From Brenneria izbisi (GTDB taxonomy: Bacteria; Pseudomonadota; Gammaproteobacteria; Enterobacterales; Enterobacteriaceae), in NCBI RefSeq assembly GCF_025840185.1, contig NZ_JAMPJU010000008.1, positions 62,001-126,000 on the forward strand: DNA of 64,000 nucleotides, written 5' to 3'. The position numbers and the translations under genes were made by a program. Positions 17,824-28,612 of this stretch are shown piece by piece. The notes beneath the pieces were generated by a model. That model worked only from the letters and a program-made list of their open reading frames with translations. It ran no database searches and was not told where the DNA came from. Position 1 is the stretch's first letter. Each line of letters begins with the position of its first letter.

Positions 17824-19026
17824 TTATGCTGTCAGACGGAGGGCGTCTTGAGCGATAACCAATTCTTCATTGGTCGGAATGACCAGCGCCGGACGGGAAC
17901 CGTCTTTCGCGATATTGCCGCCTTTACCGAAACGAGCGGCCAGGTTGCGTTCGTGGTCGACGTCAAAGCCCAGCAGACCCAGTTTTTTCAGCGTCAATTC
18001 ACGCACCATTGCCGCATTTTCACCGATACCGCCGGTGAACACCACCGCATCCAGACGACCTTCCATCAGGGCGCTGTAAGAACCGATGTATTTAGCCAGA
18101 CGATGGCAGTAAACGTCCATTGCACGTTTGGCGTCTTCTTTGGTCTGGTAGTTGTCTTCAACATAACGGCAATCGCTGGTGACTTCAGTCAGGCCCAGCA
18201 GACCGGATTCTTTGGTCAGCAGTTTATTGATGGCGTCAACGCTCATGCCTAGTGAATCATGCAGGTGGAAAACGATAGCCGGATCGATATCGCCGCTGCG
18301 CGTACCCATCACCAGACCTTCCAACGGCGTCAGACCCATTGAGGTGTCGACGCATTTGCCGTTACGCACCGCCGCCACAGAACCGCCGTTACCCAGATGG
18401 CAGGTAATGACATTCAGTTCATCAACCGGTTTGTTCAGAATTTCCGCCGCTTGCTGGGTCACAAAATAGTGGCTGGTGCCGTGTGCGCCGTAGCGACGGA
18501 TGTGATGTTCTTTGTAGAGGTTGTACGGCAGCGCATAAAGATAGGACTCTTCCGGCATGGTCTGATGGAAAGCGGTGTCGAAGACAGCCACGTTCTTATC
18601 AGCCAGTTTCGGGAAAGATTTCAGCGCTTCGTCGATACCAATCAGGTGAGCCGGGTTATGCAAAGGTGCAAAAGGTATGGAATCTTTGATACCCTGAAGG
18701 ACGTCAGCATTGATAATCGCGGACTGAGTGAATTTCTCGCCGCCATGAACGATACGGTGACCGATGGCAACCAGTTGCGCGGACAGTTCTGGTTTTTGCG
18801 CCAGAATGTTGCTAACGATGAAATTCAGCGCTTCGCTGTGAGCTGCGCCAGCACCTAATTCAGCTTCTTGTTTGTTGCCATCCATCTTCCATTTGATGCG
18901 GGCTTCGGGAAGGTGGAAACATTCGGCTAAACCGGACAGGTATTCTTCCCCGTTAACAGCATCGATGACGGCGAACTTCAGGGATGAACTACCACAGTTA
19001 AGAACCAGTACTAACTTACTCGACAT
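17824..19026 (-). CDS. ackA: Acetate kinase
   Basis: AckA makes ATP and acetate from acetyl phosphate and ADP, and works in reverse at high acetate. At 400 aa it has the same length as E. coli AckA. It shows [12 protein letters not shown] near the N-terminus, the catalytic HLGNGGS segment, GTSHYFV and [14 protein letters not shown], all part of the ASKHA kinase fold. It is transcribed leftwards ahead of pta with a 75-nt intercistronic region, and divergently from yfbV. Confidence 0.97.
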   Translation of the reverse strand: MSSKLVLVLNCGSSSLKFAVIDAVNGEEYLSGLAECFHLPEARIKWKMDGNKQEAELGAGAAHSEALNFIVSNILAQKPELSAQLVAIGHRIVHGGEKFTQSAIINADVLQGIKDSIPFAPLHNPAHLIGIDEALKSFPKLADKNVAVFDTAFHQTMPEESYLYALPYNLYKEHHIRRYGAHGTSHYFVTQQAAEILNKPVDELNVITCHLGNGGSVAAVRNGKCVDTSMGLTPLEGLVMGTRSGDIDPAIVFHLHDSLGMSVDAINKLLTKESGLLGLTEVTSDCRYVEDNYQTKEDAKRAMDVYCHRLAKYIGSYSALMEGRLDAVVFTGGIGENAAMVRELTLKKLGLLGFDVDHERNLAARFGKGGNIAKDGSRPALVIPTNEELVIAQDALRLTA

Positions 19027-19456
19027 GGAAGTACCTACTTGTTATACATGGTGAAAAGAATGCCATATCAAGGCAGCGTATCGCATACCGCTGTTGGCAT
19101 TTATGATTAACATCATACCTTGGTGCGATACACCGGATATGACGATGAAAAAGTGTCGATATCGCTAATTCATGATACTGAATGAACAGTATACTGTTCA
19201 TAATATCGACGCTATAAAGCCGCAGCTTATTAAAGCGATGAAATAACCGCGTTGTGGCTGTTGGCGACGCTTATTTGTATCGAGGGAGCGGACTCCCTGC
19301 GTGTAGTCATACTACTTTAGTATATATAGCGGCCAAAAGGCCGTTCTAGAATACCGATAGCGTCAGACAAACACAAAATATATTTTAACCTTGTCAAATT
19401 GAGTTGTTGATTTGTGCAAAAGTTTTATTTTTTATCTTTAAAGTTGAGGTGTGACT
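19027..19456. other. Divergent promoter region of ackA and yfbV
   Basis: A 430-bp spacer with no gene seen. It contains a small hairpin, CGGCC-AAAA-GGCCG at 19330-19343, next to the palindrome TTCTAGAA. The promoters of both divergent genes must lie here, but I could not assign convincing -35/-10 pairs, and no perfect FNR box was found. Confidence 0.6.
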
Positions 19457-19912
19457 ATGGCAACGAAACCCAGCGGTAGAATCAGTTGGCTACAGTTACT
19501 CCAACGTGGGCAGCATTATATGAAAACGTGGCCCGCTGATAAACGTCTGGCGCCCGTCTTTCCCGAAAACCGTGTCGCTCGCGCAACACAGTTTGCCGTT
19601 CGTTTTATGCCGCCGCTGGCGGTGTTTACCCTGACCTGGCAGATTGCCCTCGGCGGGCAGCTTGGTCCGGCCATCGCCACCACGTTATTTGCCTGTAGCT
19701 TGCCGATGCAAGGGTTGTGGTGGCTGGGACGCCGCTCCGTGACGCCGTTGCCGCCTACGCTATTGAACTGGTTCCATGATATCCGCCATAAGTTGCTTGA
19801 ATCCGGCATGGCGCTGGCGCCGCTGGAGGAAGCTCCGACTTACCAGTCGTTGGCCGATGTGCTGAAGCGGGCGTTCAAACAGCTTGATAAAACCTTTTTG
19901 GACGATCTGTGA
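19457..19912 (+). CDS. yfbV: UPF0208 inner-membrane protein YfbV
   Basis: A 151-aa protein with two membrane segments in the middle (around [20 protein letters not shown] and the following [12 protein letters not shown]), the same length as in E. coli. There it is reported to help confine the Ter macrodomain of the chromosome; its mechanism is open. The C-terminus [19 protein letters not shown] is nearly invariant. The ATG at 19457 is preferred over a GTG at 19451 because GAGG at 19446-19449 is correctly spaced only for the ATG. Confidence 0.93.
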   Translation: MATKPSGRISWLQLLQRGQHYMKTWPADKRLAPVFPENRVARATQFAVRFMPPLAVFTLTWQIALGGQLGPAIATTLFACSLPMQGLWWLGRRSVTPLPPTLLNWFHDIRHKLLESGMALAPLEEAPTYQSLADVLKRAFKQLDKTFLDDL

Positions 19913-20076
19913 TCTGAATCCAACACCGGGTGCGCGAGGAAGGCGATTTTTCTCCTCCCTGCTGTTTTAAATCAAAAAACAGTCCGCTAACGCTATCCCG
20001 AAACGATTCAGTATGCGATTGTGCTGTCAGTAACAGAGTAATCGGCGGTACGCCGGATGAAGTTCAGGAGAGCACG

Positions 20077-20571
20077 ATGGAAATGACGAATGCCCAGAGA
20101 TTGATCCTTTCAAATCAATACAAAATGATGACCATGCTTGATCCCGAAAACGCGGAGCGTTATCGCCGCCTGCAAACCATTATCGAACGAGGTTATGGGT
20201 TACAGATGCGAGAATTGGATCGTGAATTCGGTGAATTGAGCGAAGAGGTGTGCCGCACGATTATCAATATCATGGAAATGCACCATGCCTTGCAGGTGTC
20301 ATGGGATAATCTGAAAGATAAACAGGATCTGGATCAACGCCGTTTGATGTTTCTGGGATTTGATGCGGCGACGGAAGCACGCTTTCTCGGTTTTGTTCGC
20401 TTTATGGTGCATGTGGAAGGACGTTATCCGCATTTTGATGCGGGTACGCATGGTTTTAATGCCCAGACCAAGATGTGGGACAAATATATCCGTATGCTGG
20501 CTATCTGGCAGTCCTGTCCGCGTCAATACCATTTGAGCGCGGTCGAAATCACCCAAATTATCAACGCCTGA
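20077..20571 (+). CDS. yfbU: YfbU family protein, function unknown
   Basis: A 164-aa protein nearly identical in its N-terminal half to E. coli YfbU ([18 protein letters not shown]). It is rich in helix-forming residues and has no membrane segment or signal. No catalytic motif is recognised, and I know of no established activity. The start at 20077 follows AGGAGAG and matches the E. coli length exactly. hxpA follows after 21 nt, suggesting cotranscription. Confidence 0.94.
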   Translation: MEMTNAQRLILSNQYKMMTMLDPENAERYRRLQTIIERGYGLQMRELDREFGELSEEVCRTIINIMEMHHALQVSWDNLKDKQDLDQRRLMFLGFDAATEARFLGFVRFMVHVEGRYPHFDAGTHGFNAQTKMWDKYIRMLAIWQSCPRQYHLSAVEITQIINA

Positions 20572-20592
20572 TTCTGAGCAAAGGGGCTTTCT

Positions 20593-21249
20593 GTGGAGTG
20601 TAAAGGTTTTCTGTTCGACCTGGATGGTACGCTGGTAGATTCGTTACCCACCGTGGAGCGCGCGTGGGCTAACTGGGCAAAGGCCCACTGTATCGCGCCA
20701 CAGGAAGTGCTGGATTTTATTCACGGCAAGCAGGCGATGACTTCTCTGCGTCATTTCCTTCAGGGACAGAGCGAAGAGACGATTCAGCAAGAGTTCGATG
20801 CGCTGGAAAAAATTGAAGCGGCAGATACGCAGGGCGTTGTCGAAATGCCAGGGGCGAAAGCCTTGTTAGCGCGATTGGATGAACTGGACATTCCGTGGGC
20901 GATTGTCACATCGGGGACGGTGCCGATTGCCAGCGCGCGTCACCGGGCCGCCGGATTGCCCGCTCCGCGTGCGTTTATTACCGCGGAACAGGTTGCCAGG
21001 GGAAAGCCGCATCCTGACGCCTATTTGTTAGGCGCTCGGCAACTGGGCCTGCAACCTGCGGAGTGTGTGGTAGTCGAGGATGCGGCGGCGGGGATATTGT
21101 CCGGGCTGGCCGCGGGGTGTCAGGTTATTGCGGTAAAAGCTCCCTCGGATACGCCGAAACTGGATCAGGTTGCCCTGGTTTTAGATGCGCTGGAACAGAT
21201 CCGCATTGAAAAATCTGAGCACGCGGCGATTATCATTCATGATCAATAA
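20593..21249 (+). CDS. hxpA: HAD-family sugar/hexitol phosphatase
   Basis: A 218-aa phosphatase matching E. coli YfbT/HxpA, which hydrolyses hexitol and other sugar phosphates. HAD motif I is FDLDGT with Asp9 and Asp11; motif II is the Ser/Thr in IVTSGT; motif III is the Lys in RGKPHPDAYLLG; motif IV is VVEDAAAG. The cap is the small helical C1 type between motifs I and II. The start is a GTG at 20593. It is followed by a clear terminator. Confidence 0.92.
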   Translation: MECKGFLFDLDGTLVDSLPTVERAWANWAKAHCIAPQEVLDFIHGKQAMTSLRHFLQGQSEETIQQEFDALEKIEAADTQGVVEMPGAKALLARLDELDIPWAIVTSGTVPIASARHRAAGLPAPRAFITAEQVARGKPHPDAYLLGARQLGLQPAECVVVEDAAAGILSGLAAGCQVIAVKAPSDTPKLDQVALVLDALEQIRIEKSEHAAIIIHDQ

Positions 21250-21290
21250 GTTTTTGTAATTGACTGACAAAAGTGTGACTAAAGATGATC

Positions 21291-21316
21291 AAACCTCGCA
21301 TCTGCGAGGTTTTTTT
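21291..21316 (+). terminator. Intrinsic terminator after hxpA
   Basis: AAACCTCGCA (21291-21300) pairs with TGCGAGGTTT (21303-21312), and the T run continues to 21316. It lies 41 nt after the hxpA stop. Confidence 0.92.
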
Positions 21317-21470
21317 ATGGCAGACTATCCCTGTTTGCCATCCTAACGGTTAGCAGCAAAGCAGCATTAAAAAGCGGCGTTGAAATTGAAATAGTAAATA
21401 TTGCATCAATGTTTTTCAGGCATTTTATCTCTATTCCTATCAATGAATACTTTGCGTCAGGGGAACCGTA

Positions 21471-23303
21471 TTGAATAGCGAACTTCTCTGGGTTTTATCC
21501 CTGTTGCTGATCGCCATTGTGTTGTTTACCACCAATAAATTACGCATGGATGTCGTTGCGCTATTGGTCATTATCGCTTTTGTTTTGAGTGGAACGCTGA
21601 CCTTGCCTCAGGCGCTGGTGGGCTTCAGCGATCCTAATGTGATCCTGATTGCCGCACTGTTTGTTATTGGCGAAGGGTTGGTGCGTACCGGCGTTGCCTA
21701 CCAGGTGGGCGACTGGCTGGTACGGGTCGCGGGCAGTAGTGAAATCAAAATGTTGGTATTGCTGATGGTGACCGTTGCCATGTTGGGCGCATTTATGAGC
21801 TCAACCGGCGTGGTGGCAATCTTTATTCCTGTCGTGCTGAGCGTTTCCGCCCGGATGAAAACATCACCCGGCAGATTGATGATGCCGTTGAGCTTTGCCG
21901 GACTAATCAGCGGGATGATGACGCTGGTGGCTACACCACCCAATATGGTGGTCAGCAGCGAGTTGGTGCGTGAAGGCATCGAAGGATTTGGTTTTTTCAG
22001 CGTGACGCCAATCGGCATGGTGGTGTTATTGATTGGCGTGCTCTACATGATGGTGGCGCGCTATTGGCTCAGCGGTGCGGAAACGGCAGCGTCTAACGAA
22101 TCCTGGAAAAGAAAAACATTCCGTGACCTGATTCGATATTACAAGCTAACGGGCAGGGCGCGCCGTCTGGCGATCCTTCCCGGTTCCCCACTGATTGGCC
22201 ATCGTCTGGACGATCTGCGCCTGCGTCAGCGTTATGGCGCCAATGTCGTCGGGATTGAGCGCTGGCGGAAGTTCCGCCGTGTGATGGTCAGCGTGGCGGG
22301 CAATACCGAGCTTTATCTGAATGATGTCCTGTTGATCGATATGTCGACGTCGGATATTGATCTACGCGAATTCTGTACTTCACAGCATCTGGAACCGATG
22401 GTGCTGCGTGGGGAGTATTTCTCAGAGCAGGCGCGTGATGTCGGCATGGCGGAAGTATCCTTGATTCCCGATTCCGAACTGCTGGGAAAAACGCTCTATG
22501 AGGTGGGATTCCGCAGTCGTTATGGCTTGAGCGTGGTTGGCATTCGCCGTGCTGGGGAAGCGATAGAAGGGATTTTGGCGGATGAGCAACTGCAACTCGG
22601 CGACATCTTGCTGGTCATTGGCGACTGGCGAATGATCCGGCAATTACATACGCAGAAAAACGACTTTCTGTTGTTGAGTTTACCTGCGGAAGTGGATGAT
22701 GTCGCCCCGGCGGTCAGTCAGGCGCCCCATGCGTTATTTTGTCTCGCGCTGATGGTCGCCATGATGCTGACGGATGAAATACCAAATGCAATTGCGGCGT
22801 TGATCGCCTGTTTATTGATGGGTAAGTTCCGCTGCATTGATATGGAAGCCGCCTATCGTGCAATCCACTGGCCCAGTATTATCCTGATTGTGGGTATGAT
22901 GCCGTTTGCACTCGCTTTGCAGCAAACCGGTGGTGTGACATTGATCGTTAATGGATTGATGGATATTGCTGGTGCGGCAGGGCCTCATGTCATGCTGGTT
23001 TGTCTGTTTATACTTTGTGCGGTTATCGGATTGTTTATCTCAAATACCGCGACGGCGGTGTTAATGGCGCCGATTGCGATCGCCGCCGCGAAACAGATGG
23101 AGGTTTCGCCTTATCCGTTCGCCATGATTATTGCTATAGCCGCTTCCGCGGCGTTTATGACGCCGGTGTCATCGCCAGTCAATACGCTGGTGATGGTGCC
23201 GGGGGGATACAAATTTGGCGATTTTATCCGTATCGGGGTGCCGTTCACCATCCTGGTGATGATTGTCAGTGTGATGATGGTGCCGTGGCTATACCCTTTC
23301 TGA
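21471..23303 (+). CDS. yfbS: SLC13-type membrane transporter with two RCK-C domains, YfbS
   Basis: A 610-aa permease, the same length as E. coli YfbS. Hydrophobic segments at both ends (about 1-205 and 410-610) belong to the anion/Na+ symporter-like family. They flank a soluble middle part with two TrkA-C (RCK-C) domains, around [15 protein letters not shown] and [19 protein letters not shown]. The conserved [16 protein letters not shown] and [15 protein letters not shown] motifs are present. The substrate is unknown. The start is a TTG at 21471 (TTG AAT AGC GAA) with AGGGGAA upstream, in agreement with the E. coli N-terminus MNGELIW. Confidence 0.92.
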   Translation: MNSELLWVLSLLLIAIVLFTTNKLRMDVVALLVIIAFVLSGTLTLPQALVGFSDPNVILIAALFVIGEGLVRTGVAYQVGDWLVRVAGSSEIKMLVLLMVTVAMLGAFMSSTGVVAIFIPVVLSVSARMKTSPGRLMMPLSFAGLISGMMTLVATPPNMVVSSELVREGIEGFGFFSVTPIGMVVLLIGVLYMMVARYWLSGAETAASNESWKRKTFRDLIRYYKLTGRARRLAILPGSPLIGHRLDDLRLRQRYGANVVGIERWRKFRRVMVSVAGNTELYLNDVLLIDMSTSDIDLREFCTSQHLEPMVLRGEYFSEQARDVGMAEVSLIPDSELLGKTLYEVGFRSRYGLSVVGIRRAGEAIEGILADEQLQLGDILLVIGDWRMIRQLHTQKNDFLLLSLPAEVDDVAPAVSQAPHALFCLALMVAMMLTDEIPNAIAALIACLLMGKFRCIDMEAAYRAIHWPSIILIVGMMPFALALQQTGGVTLIVNGLMDIAGAAGPHVMLVCLFILCAVIGLFISNTATAVLMAPIAIAAAKQMEVSPYPFAMIIAIAASAAFMTPVSSPVNTLVMVPGGYKFGDFIRIGVPFTILVMIVSVMMVPWLYPF

Positions 23304-23322
23304 TCTTACCGTATCAGAAAGG
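23295..23322. terminator. Hairpin at the yfbS / yfbR convergent junction
   Basis: CCTTTCTGAT (23295-23304) pairs perfectly with ATCAGAAAGG (23313-23322) around an 8-nt loop and includes the yfbS stop codon. No T run follows on either strand, so its role as a terminator is uncertain. Confidence 0.5.
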
Positions 23323-23362
23323 CGTAATCTGGCTCCTGGTAATGGGGGGCAATATAATAAGG

Positions 23363-23962
23363 TTACAGCGGAGAGTCCTGGCTGATTTCATCCAGAGACA
23401 GACTGAAGCTCGGAATGAATACGTTCATAAAATAGTCCATTTCCGGGCTGTGTCGTAGCTGCAAGGTTTTCTCTAACCGGGCTTTAGCCAGCGTAAATTC
23501 CGTGTTGCCCGCGGATAGTTCTTCCAGACACTTCAGATAGGCGCAAAGCGCATCGGCTTGTTTGACAATCGCCCGTTCGTGTTCGCTCATATAGTGTTCA
23601 TCCAGCAGCGTTCGGTAATCCTGCTGTAATTCTTCCGGCAGCATGGCAATCAGTTTTTGCTGTGCGATCTTCTCAATTTTTTTGTATTCATGGGCAATCT
23701 GCGCATTGTAATACTTGATTGGCGTCGGCATATCCCCGGTCAACACTTCGCTGGCATCGTGGTACATCGCCAGCAGAGCAATCCGTTCCGCATTCAGGGC
23801 GCCATTGAACTTGCGGTTTTTAATCACTGCCAGAGCATGGGCGACAAAAGCCACCTGTAAACTATGTTCAGAGACATTTTCTGTGCGGACGTTTCGCATC
23901 AGCGGCCAGCGACTGATGAGTTTAAGGCGGGATAAATGAGCAAAAAAGTGACTCTGATTCAT
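23363..23962 (-). CDS. yfbR: 5'-deoxynucleotidase YfbR
   Basis: A 199-aa HD-domain phosphohydrolase, the same length as E. coli YfbR. The E. coli enzyme removes phosphate from deoxyribonucleoside 5'-monophosphates with a divalent metal. The metal-binding set is complete: [14 protein letters not shown] with the first His, [11 protein letters not shown] with the HD pair, and [10 protein letters not shown] with the distal Asp. It is transcribed leftwards, downstream of alaA, but separated from it by a large palindrome. Confidence 0.95.
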   Translation of the reverse strand: MNQSHFFAHLSRLKLISRWPLMRNVRTENVSEHSLQVAFVAHALAVIKNRKFNGALNAERIALLAMYHDASEVLTGDMPTPIKYYNAQIAHEYKKIEKIAQQKLIAMLPEELQQDYRTLLDEHYMSEHERAIVKQADALCAYLKCLEELSAGNTEFTLAKARLEKTLQLRHSPEMDYFMNVFIPSFSLSLDEISQDSPL

Positions 23963-24047
23963 GACATCTCTCAGACAACAGCGCGATGGAAATTCATTGT
24001 GAGCACTTGGGCGCGATTATGCAATCAGCAAACTATCACCAGACAAA

Positions 24048-24079
24048 CTATCGCCGGATAGCGCGCTATCCGGCGATAG
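24048..24079. repeat. Perfect 32-bp palindrome between alaA and yfbR
   Basis: CTATCGCCGGATAGCG (24048-24063) is followed at once by its exact reverse complement (24064-24079). It lies 7 nt past the alaA stop. As RNA it would form a long hairpin. On the minus strand it is followed by TTTGTCTGG, so it may be the alaA terminator or an mRNA-end element. Confidence 0.9.
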
Positions 24080-24085
24080 GCACGG

Positions 24086-25300
24086 TTATTGATGATAACC
24101 TTCCAGAAAACGTCCGAGTTTATGGACGGCCATGTCCAGTTCGTCGATACGCGGCAATGTCACGATACGCACATGATCAGGATAAGGCCAGTTAAACGCG
24201 GTCCCCTGCACCAGCAGCACTTTCTCCTGCAACAGCAGATCCAGAACCAGCTTCTGGTCGTCGTGGATATTAAAGCGTTTGGCATCAATACGCGGGAACA
24301 GGTAGAGCGCGCCGCTGGGTTTGACGCAGGATACGCCGGGGATTTGATTGAGCAGTTCCCATGCGCGATGACGCTGTTCATACAACCGTCCGCCGGGTTG
24401 GATAAATTCGCTGATGCTCTGATAGCCGCCAAGCGCGGTTTGAATGGCGTGCTGCATCGGCACGTTGGCGCACAGCCGCATTGATGCGAGCATCTCCAAC
24501 CCTTCAATGTAGCCTTTGGCATGCTTTTTCGGGCCATTCAATACCATCCAGCCTTGACGGAAACCGGCGACCCGGTAGGTTTTTGATAAGCCGTTAAAAG
24601 TAACGGTCAGCAGGTCGGGCGCCAATGCAGCGATAGAATGGTGTTGGGCATCATCATAAAGAATTTTGTCATAGATTTCGTCAGCGAAAATAATCAGGTT
24701 ATGTTCGCGGGCGATGGCCACGATCTCAAGCAGCACTGCTTTGCTATACACCGCGCCGGTCGGGTTATTGGGATTGATGATAACAATACCACGGGTACGC
24801 GGCGTGATTTTTTGGCGAATGTCATCCAGATCGGGAAACCAGTCTGCTTGCTCATCGCAGAGATAATGCACGGCATGCCCGTTGGAAAGGGATACGGCAG
24901 CGGTCCACAGCGGATAGTCCGGCGCCGGGACCAGCATCTCGTCGCCGCTGTTGAGTAGCGCCTGCATGGATTGCACAATCAATTCGGAAACCCCGTTGCC
25001 GATATAAACGTCTTCTACCGTCAGATCGCGCATATCCCTGGCTTGATAGTGCTGGATGATGGCTTTACGCGCGGAATACAGACCTTTTGAGTCACAGTAT
25101 CCTTGCGCTGTCGGTAAATTGCGGATAACGTCAACGAGGATTTCATCCGGGGCTTCAAAGCCGAAAGGCGCTGGATTGCCAATGTTCAGTTTGAGGACTT
25201 TGTTGCCTTCTTCTTCAAGTCGTTTGGCTTCCTTGAGAACTGGACCACGGATGTCATAGCAAACATTCTCCAGTTTCTTGGATTTTTCAATCGGGGACAT
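24086..25300 (-). CDS. alaA: Alanine-synthesising aminotransferase AlaA
   Basis: A PLP enzyme that makes alanine from pyruvate with glutamate as amino donor, 404 aa (E. coli 405). It is a fold type I aminotransferase: the PLP lysine is Lys240 in NGLSKTYRVAGFRQGW, with NPNNPTGAVYS and ADEIYDKILYDD upstream. The start MSPIEKSKKLENVCYDIRGP matches E. coli; 17 additional in-frame codons upstream are not used. It is divergent from lrhA, as in E. coli. Confidence 0.96.
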   Translation of the reverse strand: MSPIEKSKKLENVCYDIRGPVLKEAKRLEEEGNKVLKLNIGNPAPFGFEAPDEILVDVIRNLPTAQGYCDSKGLYSARKAIIQHYQARDMRDLTVEDVYIGNGVSELIVQSMQALLNSGDEMLVPAPDYPLWTAAVSLSNGHAVHYLCDEQADWFPDLDDIRQKITPRTRGIVIINPNNPTGAVYSKAVLLEIVAIAREHNLIIFADEIYDKILYDDAQHHSIAALAPDLLTVTFNGLSKTYRVAGFRQGWMVLNGPKKHAKGYIEGLEMLASMRLCANVPMQHAIQTALGGYQSISEFIQPGGRLYEQRHRAWELLNQIPGVSCVKPSGALYLFPRIDAKRFNIHDDQKLVLDLLLQEKVLLVQGTAFNWPYPDHVRIVTLPRIDELDMAVHKLGRFLEGYHQ

Positions 25301-25791
25301 AAATATCACAAACCTTTTGCGGGAAAAGCGTATTCCTGGGTGGAATAGCATAACCGGCTTAATGTACTCCTCCTGTAGTGCCTTTTGAAGAATGTTTATC
25401 GCTTTATCTGCAAATGTCAGCGCTATTGCACTATGGTATTGCGTGCTGGTTCGAGGGTGAGATAAGGTAAGTCTGAAGACGGATTTTAGACAGACTAAAA
25501 ATCTTTTCTCTAAGACAACCGGTTTCAGGTTATTTAAATAACGGGAATTCTTTATTTTACAGGGTGAAAAAAGAAGATGTATTTTATTTTGTAAACATCA
25601 AAGTGGGTGAGTCATTTAAAATAAAGACGATCCATCAATTGAAAAAGACGATAGGAGTAACGAAATATAAGTATTTTTTTGCCCTTATGGTGCGTCTGCG
25701 ATAGTGTCTTCAAGTGTATGGGCTGTTCCCAACATGTAATAAAACACCAGGAATGCTTTGTTAAAAATTAAAATAGATAAGTGAAAATCGT
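25301..25791. other. Divergent alaA / lrhA regulatory region
   Basis: A 491-bp A+T-rich spacer with no ORF of note. In E. coli the lrhA mRNA has a leader of several hundred nucleotides, and a similar long leader would fit here. No specific operator was identified. Confidence 0.55.
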
Positions 25792-26700
25792 ATGACCAAT
25801 GCAAATCGACCAGTACTTAATCTCGATCTTGATCTATTGAGAACATTTGTCGCTGTTGCGGATTTAAACACCTTTGCCGCCGCCGCAGTTGCTGTAAGCC
25901 GGACACAATCGGCTGTCAGCCAGCAAATGCAACGTTTAGAACAACTCATCGGAAAGGAGTTGTTTGCCCGGCATGGACGTAATAAACAGCTAACCGAACA
26001 TGGTATCCAGTTTTTGGGATACGCCAGAAAAATATTGCAATTCAATGATGAAGCTTGTACCTCATTAATGTATAGCGATATTCAGGGAACATTGACGATC
26101 GGCGCCTCTGATGACACTGCTGATACCATTCTCCCTTATATTCTGCATCGGGTGACTTCTGTTTTTCCCAAATTATCCATAGCGGTAAGTGTAAAGCGCA
26201 GTACGGAAATGTTGGAAATGCTACATGAGGGCGAAATTGATTTGGTGATTACCACGATGAATAGCGTTGGTTTTCCTCATATCTTATTACGCAGTTCGCC
26301 AACATTATGGTATTGCGCCGCGGATTATCAATTCAGACCGGAAGAACCGATTCCACTGGTGGTATTGGATGAACCGAGTCCTTTTCGGACATTAGCCCTG
26401 GAAAGCCTGAAAGCGGCAGGAATACCCTGGAAGATTTCTTATGTGGCATCCACGTTATCGGCGGTACGTGCTGCCGTTAAAGCAGGGCTTGGGGTGACGC
26501 TGCGTTCGGTGGAGATGATGAGCCCGGAATTGAAAGTGCTGGGGGAGGAGGAAGGATTACCTAAACTGCCTGAAACCCGTTATTTTCTGTGCAGAAACCC
26601 GCATCATGAAAATGATCTGGCATCCGCCATTTTCAGTGTGATTGAGTCAGGGAATAAATCGCATGTGATCCCGGCGATAACGACACAGGATAAGCTGTAA
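25792..26700 (+). CDS. lrhA: LysR-type regulator LrhA (HexA/PecT)
   Basis: A 302-aa LysR-family transcription factor. The N-terminal winged helix-turn-helix (about 11-70, with [21 protein letters not shown] and [14 protein letters not shown]) is almost identical to E. coli LrhA. The effector domain (about 95-290) is more divergent, and the C-terminal tail is shorter than in E. coli (312 aa). LrhA represses flhDC and motility in E. coli. Its counterparts HexA and PecT repress plant-cell-wall enzymes and virulence in soft-rot bacteria, so a similar role is inferred if this is such an organism. Confidence 0.93.
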   Translation: MTNANRPVLNLDLDLLRTFVAVADLNTFAAAAVAVSRTQSAVSQQMQRLEQLIGKELFARHGRNKQLTEHGIQFLGYARKILQFNDEACTSLMYSDIQGTLTIGASDDTADTILPYILHRVTSVFPKLSIAVSVKRSTEMLEMLHEGEIDLVITTMNSVGFPHILLRSSPTLWYCAADYQFRPEEPIPLVVLDEPSPFRTLALESLKAAGIPWKISYVASTLSAVRAAVKAGLGVTLRSVEMMSPELKVLGEEEGLPKLPETRYFLCRNPHHENDLASAIFSVIESGNKSHVIPAITTQDKL

Positions 26701-27380
26701 AGCATGACGTCTGTTCGTTTCCATCGCTGAAAAATGCTATCAAAATGTGACCATTATTCGGGCAACATGGATATCGCCCGGATGTATGGCGACGGATTGC
26801 TGATACGTGTAAACAGCAGTTATCCCGATTTTCTATCATTATTCTCGGTAGATGGATAAGCGCATAGATATGGGGTCGCAATATTTTATTTTTTATAAAA
26901 CAATGGTTTTATTTTTTTAATTGGTTGTCTCCGAAATTCTCCTTCTGCCTCATGTTGACCCCGCTAATTTTTTTAATAACTAAACTGAAAAAAATGTGTG
27001 CTGGATCAAAAAATAACCCTATTAACCTTATGGGGGAACGGGCATTCCTTGCGGAAATGGTATAGTGACCCTTGCAAACTGGTATTGCGTTACAAGTCGC
27101 AAATTGTTAACGAACCGTCCGACTGACTCGATTTAGCGCAACATAAGGACATAAAGTGTTAACAAAAATGCGTGCATGTAAAGTAATGTACTGTTATTTT
27201 TAGTAAGGTTGTAAAAAAGGTTGCAAAATTAGGGGCTCAACCATATTGAATGCCGTAACCTGATACGTTTCCGTGCTTTCCATGTGGTTATTAATCCTTC
27301 CTTTTAATCGATGTGGTGTATTAACTGCCGGAAAAAGAGCAGATGTATTACTCGCCACTTTTGATGAGTAAGCAAAGAGT
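26701..27380. other. Spacer upstream of the nuo operon
   Basis: A 680-bp A+T-rich region with no credible gene. The nuo promoters must be here. Two GTTAAC motifs at 27106-27111 and 27158-27163, 52 bp apart, resemble the core of ArcA boxes; E. coli nuo is regulated by ArcA, NarL, Fis and IHF. I could not fix -35/-10 elements. Confidence 0.5.
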
Positions 27381-27821
27381 ATGTCAACAACTACTGAAGT
27401 CCTCGCCCACCATTGGGCGTTTGCACTATTTCTTATCATTGCCGTGGGTCTGTGCGGTTTCATGCTGGCAGGGGGGTTCTTGCTGGGTGGGAGAGCAAGG
27501 GCCAGAGCTAAAAACACGCCTTATGAATCGGGTATTGATGCGGTGGGATCAGCGCGGTTGCGCCTGTCCGCGAAATTTTACCTGGTTGCCATGTTTTTTG
27601 TGATCTTCGATGTTGAAGCCTTGTATCTCTATGCCTGGGCCGTCTCTATTAAAGAGAGCGGCTGGATTGGCTTTATCGAAGCAACCATTTTCATTTTGGT
27701 GCTGTTGGCGGGTTTGATTTATCTGGTACGTATCGGGGCGCTGGACTGGACTCCTGTTCGTTCCAAACGACAAGTCGTTAAATCAGACATGATCAACACT
27801 ACCGACACTCATCCGCAGTAA
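27381..27821 (+). CDS. nuoA: NADH-quinone oxidoreductase subunit A
   Basis: A 146-aa membrane-arm subunit of respiratory complex I with three membrane segments, next to NuoH at the quinone-binding junction. The conserved loop [21 protein letters not shown] and the acidic [15 protein letters not shown] segment are intact. It is the first of 13 nuo genes; nuoB follows after 17 nt. The length matches E. coli (147 aa). Confidence 0.96.
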   Translation: MSTTTEVLAHHWAFALFLIIAVGLCGFMLAGGFLLGGRARARAKNTPYESGIDAVGSARLRLSAKFYLVAMFFVIFDVEALYLYAWAVSIKESGWIGFIEATIFILVLLAGLIYLVRIGALDWTPVRSKRQVVKSDMINTTDTHPQ

Positions 27822-27838
27822 CAGCGAGGCATTTTAAG

Positions 27839-28513
27839 ATGGACTATACGCTCACCCGCATAGAGCCGGACGGCGAGAATGACCGTTATCCCCTGCAACG
27901 GCAGGAGATCGTTTCCGACCCTCTGGAGCAGCATGTTCACCGCAGTGTTTACATGGGCAAGCTGGAACATGCACTTCACGATACGGTGAACTGGGGTCGT
28001 AAAAACTCGCTTTGGCCCTATAACTTCGGTCTTTCCTGTTGTTACGTGGAAATGACAACCTCCTTTACTGCCGTACACGACGTTGCGCGTTTCGGTTCCG
28101 AAGTTATTCGCGCCTCGCCCCGCCAGGCGGACTTTATGGTTGTCGCCGGAACCGTCTTTACTAAAATGGCGCCGGTCATCCAGCGTCTGTATGAGCAAAT
28201 GCTTGAGCCCAAATGGGTTATTTCCATGGGAGCCTGTGCGAATTCCGGCGGCATGTACGATATTTACTCCGTTGTACAGGGCGTTGATAAATTCCTTCCT
28301 GTCGACGTTTATATCCCCGGCTGTCCACCACGACCTGAAGCCTATATGCAAGCGCTGTTGCTATTACAGGAATCAATCGGCAAAGAACGTCGCCCTCTTT
28401 CATGGACGGTGGGAGAACAGGGGGTTTATCGTGCCAATATGCAGTCTGAACGGGAACGTAAACGCGGTGAGCGTATCGCAGTGACCAACCTGCGTTCTCC
28501 CGATGAGATTTGA
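27839..28513 (+). CDS. nuoB: NADH-quinone oxidoreductase subunit B
   Basis: The 224-aa subunit that carries cluster N2, the last iron-sulfur centre before quinone. Ligand cysteines are seen in [11 protein letters not shown] (two adjacent Cys), [10 protein letters not shown] and [11 protein letters not shown]. Compared with E. coli (220 aa) there is a four-residue longer stretch at [14 protein letters not shown]. It sits at the base of the peripheral arm with NuoCD and NuoI. nuoCD starts 99 nt downstream. Confidence 0.96.
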   Translation: MDYTLTRIEPDGENDRYPLQRQEIVSDPLEQHVHRSVYMGKLEHALHDTVNWGRKNSLWPYNFGLSCCYVEMTTSFTAVHDVARFGSEVIRASPRQADFMVVAGTVFTKMAPVIQRLYEQMLEPKWVISMGACANSGGMYDIYSVVQGVDKFLPVDVYIPGCPPRPEAYMQALLLLQESIGKERRPLSWTVGEQGVYRANMQSERERKRGERIAVTNLRSPDEI

Positions 28514-28612
28514 CCTGTTAATGACGAATTTTGCGGCCGCATAATATCTTGATAACAGAGTGCGACCTTAATTCAGATACAGAAATAGCACATTTAATGT
28601 GGTGACATATTT

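Noticed and set aside
24048-24079. Canonical REP or ERIC element
   Set aside because: The 32-bp palindrome does not match the REP or ERIC consensus sequences as I remember them.
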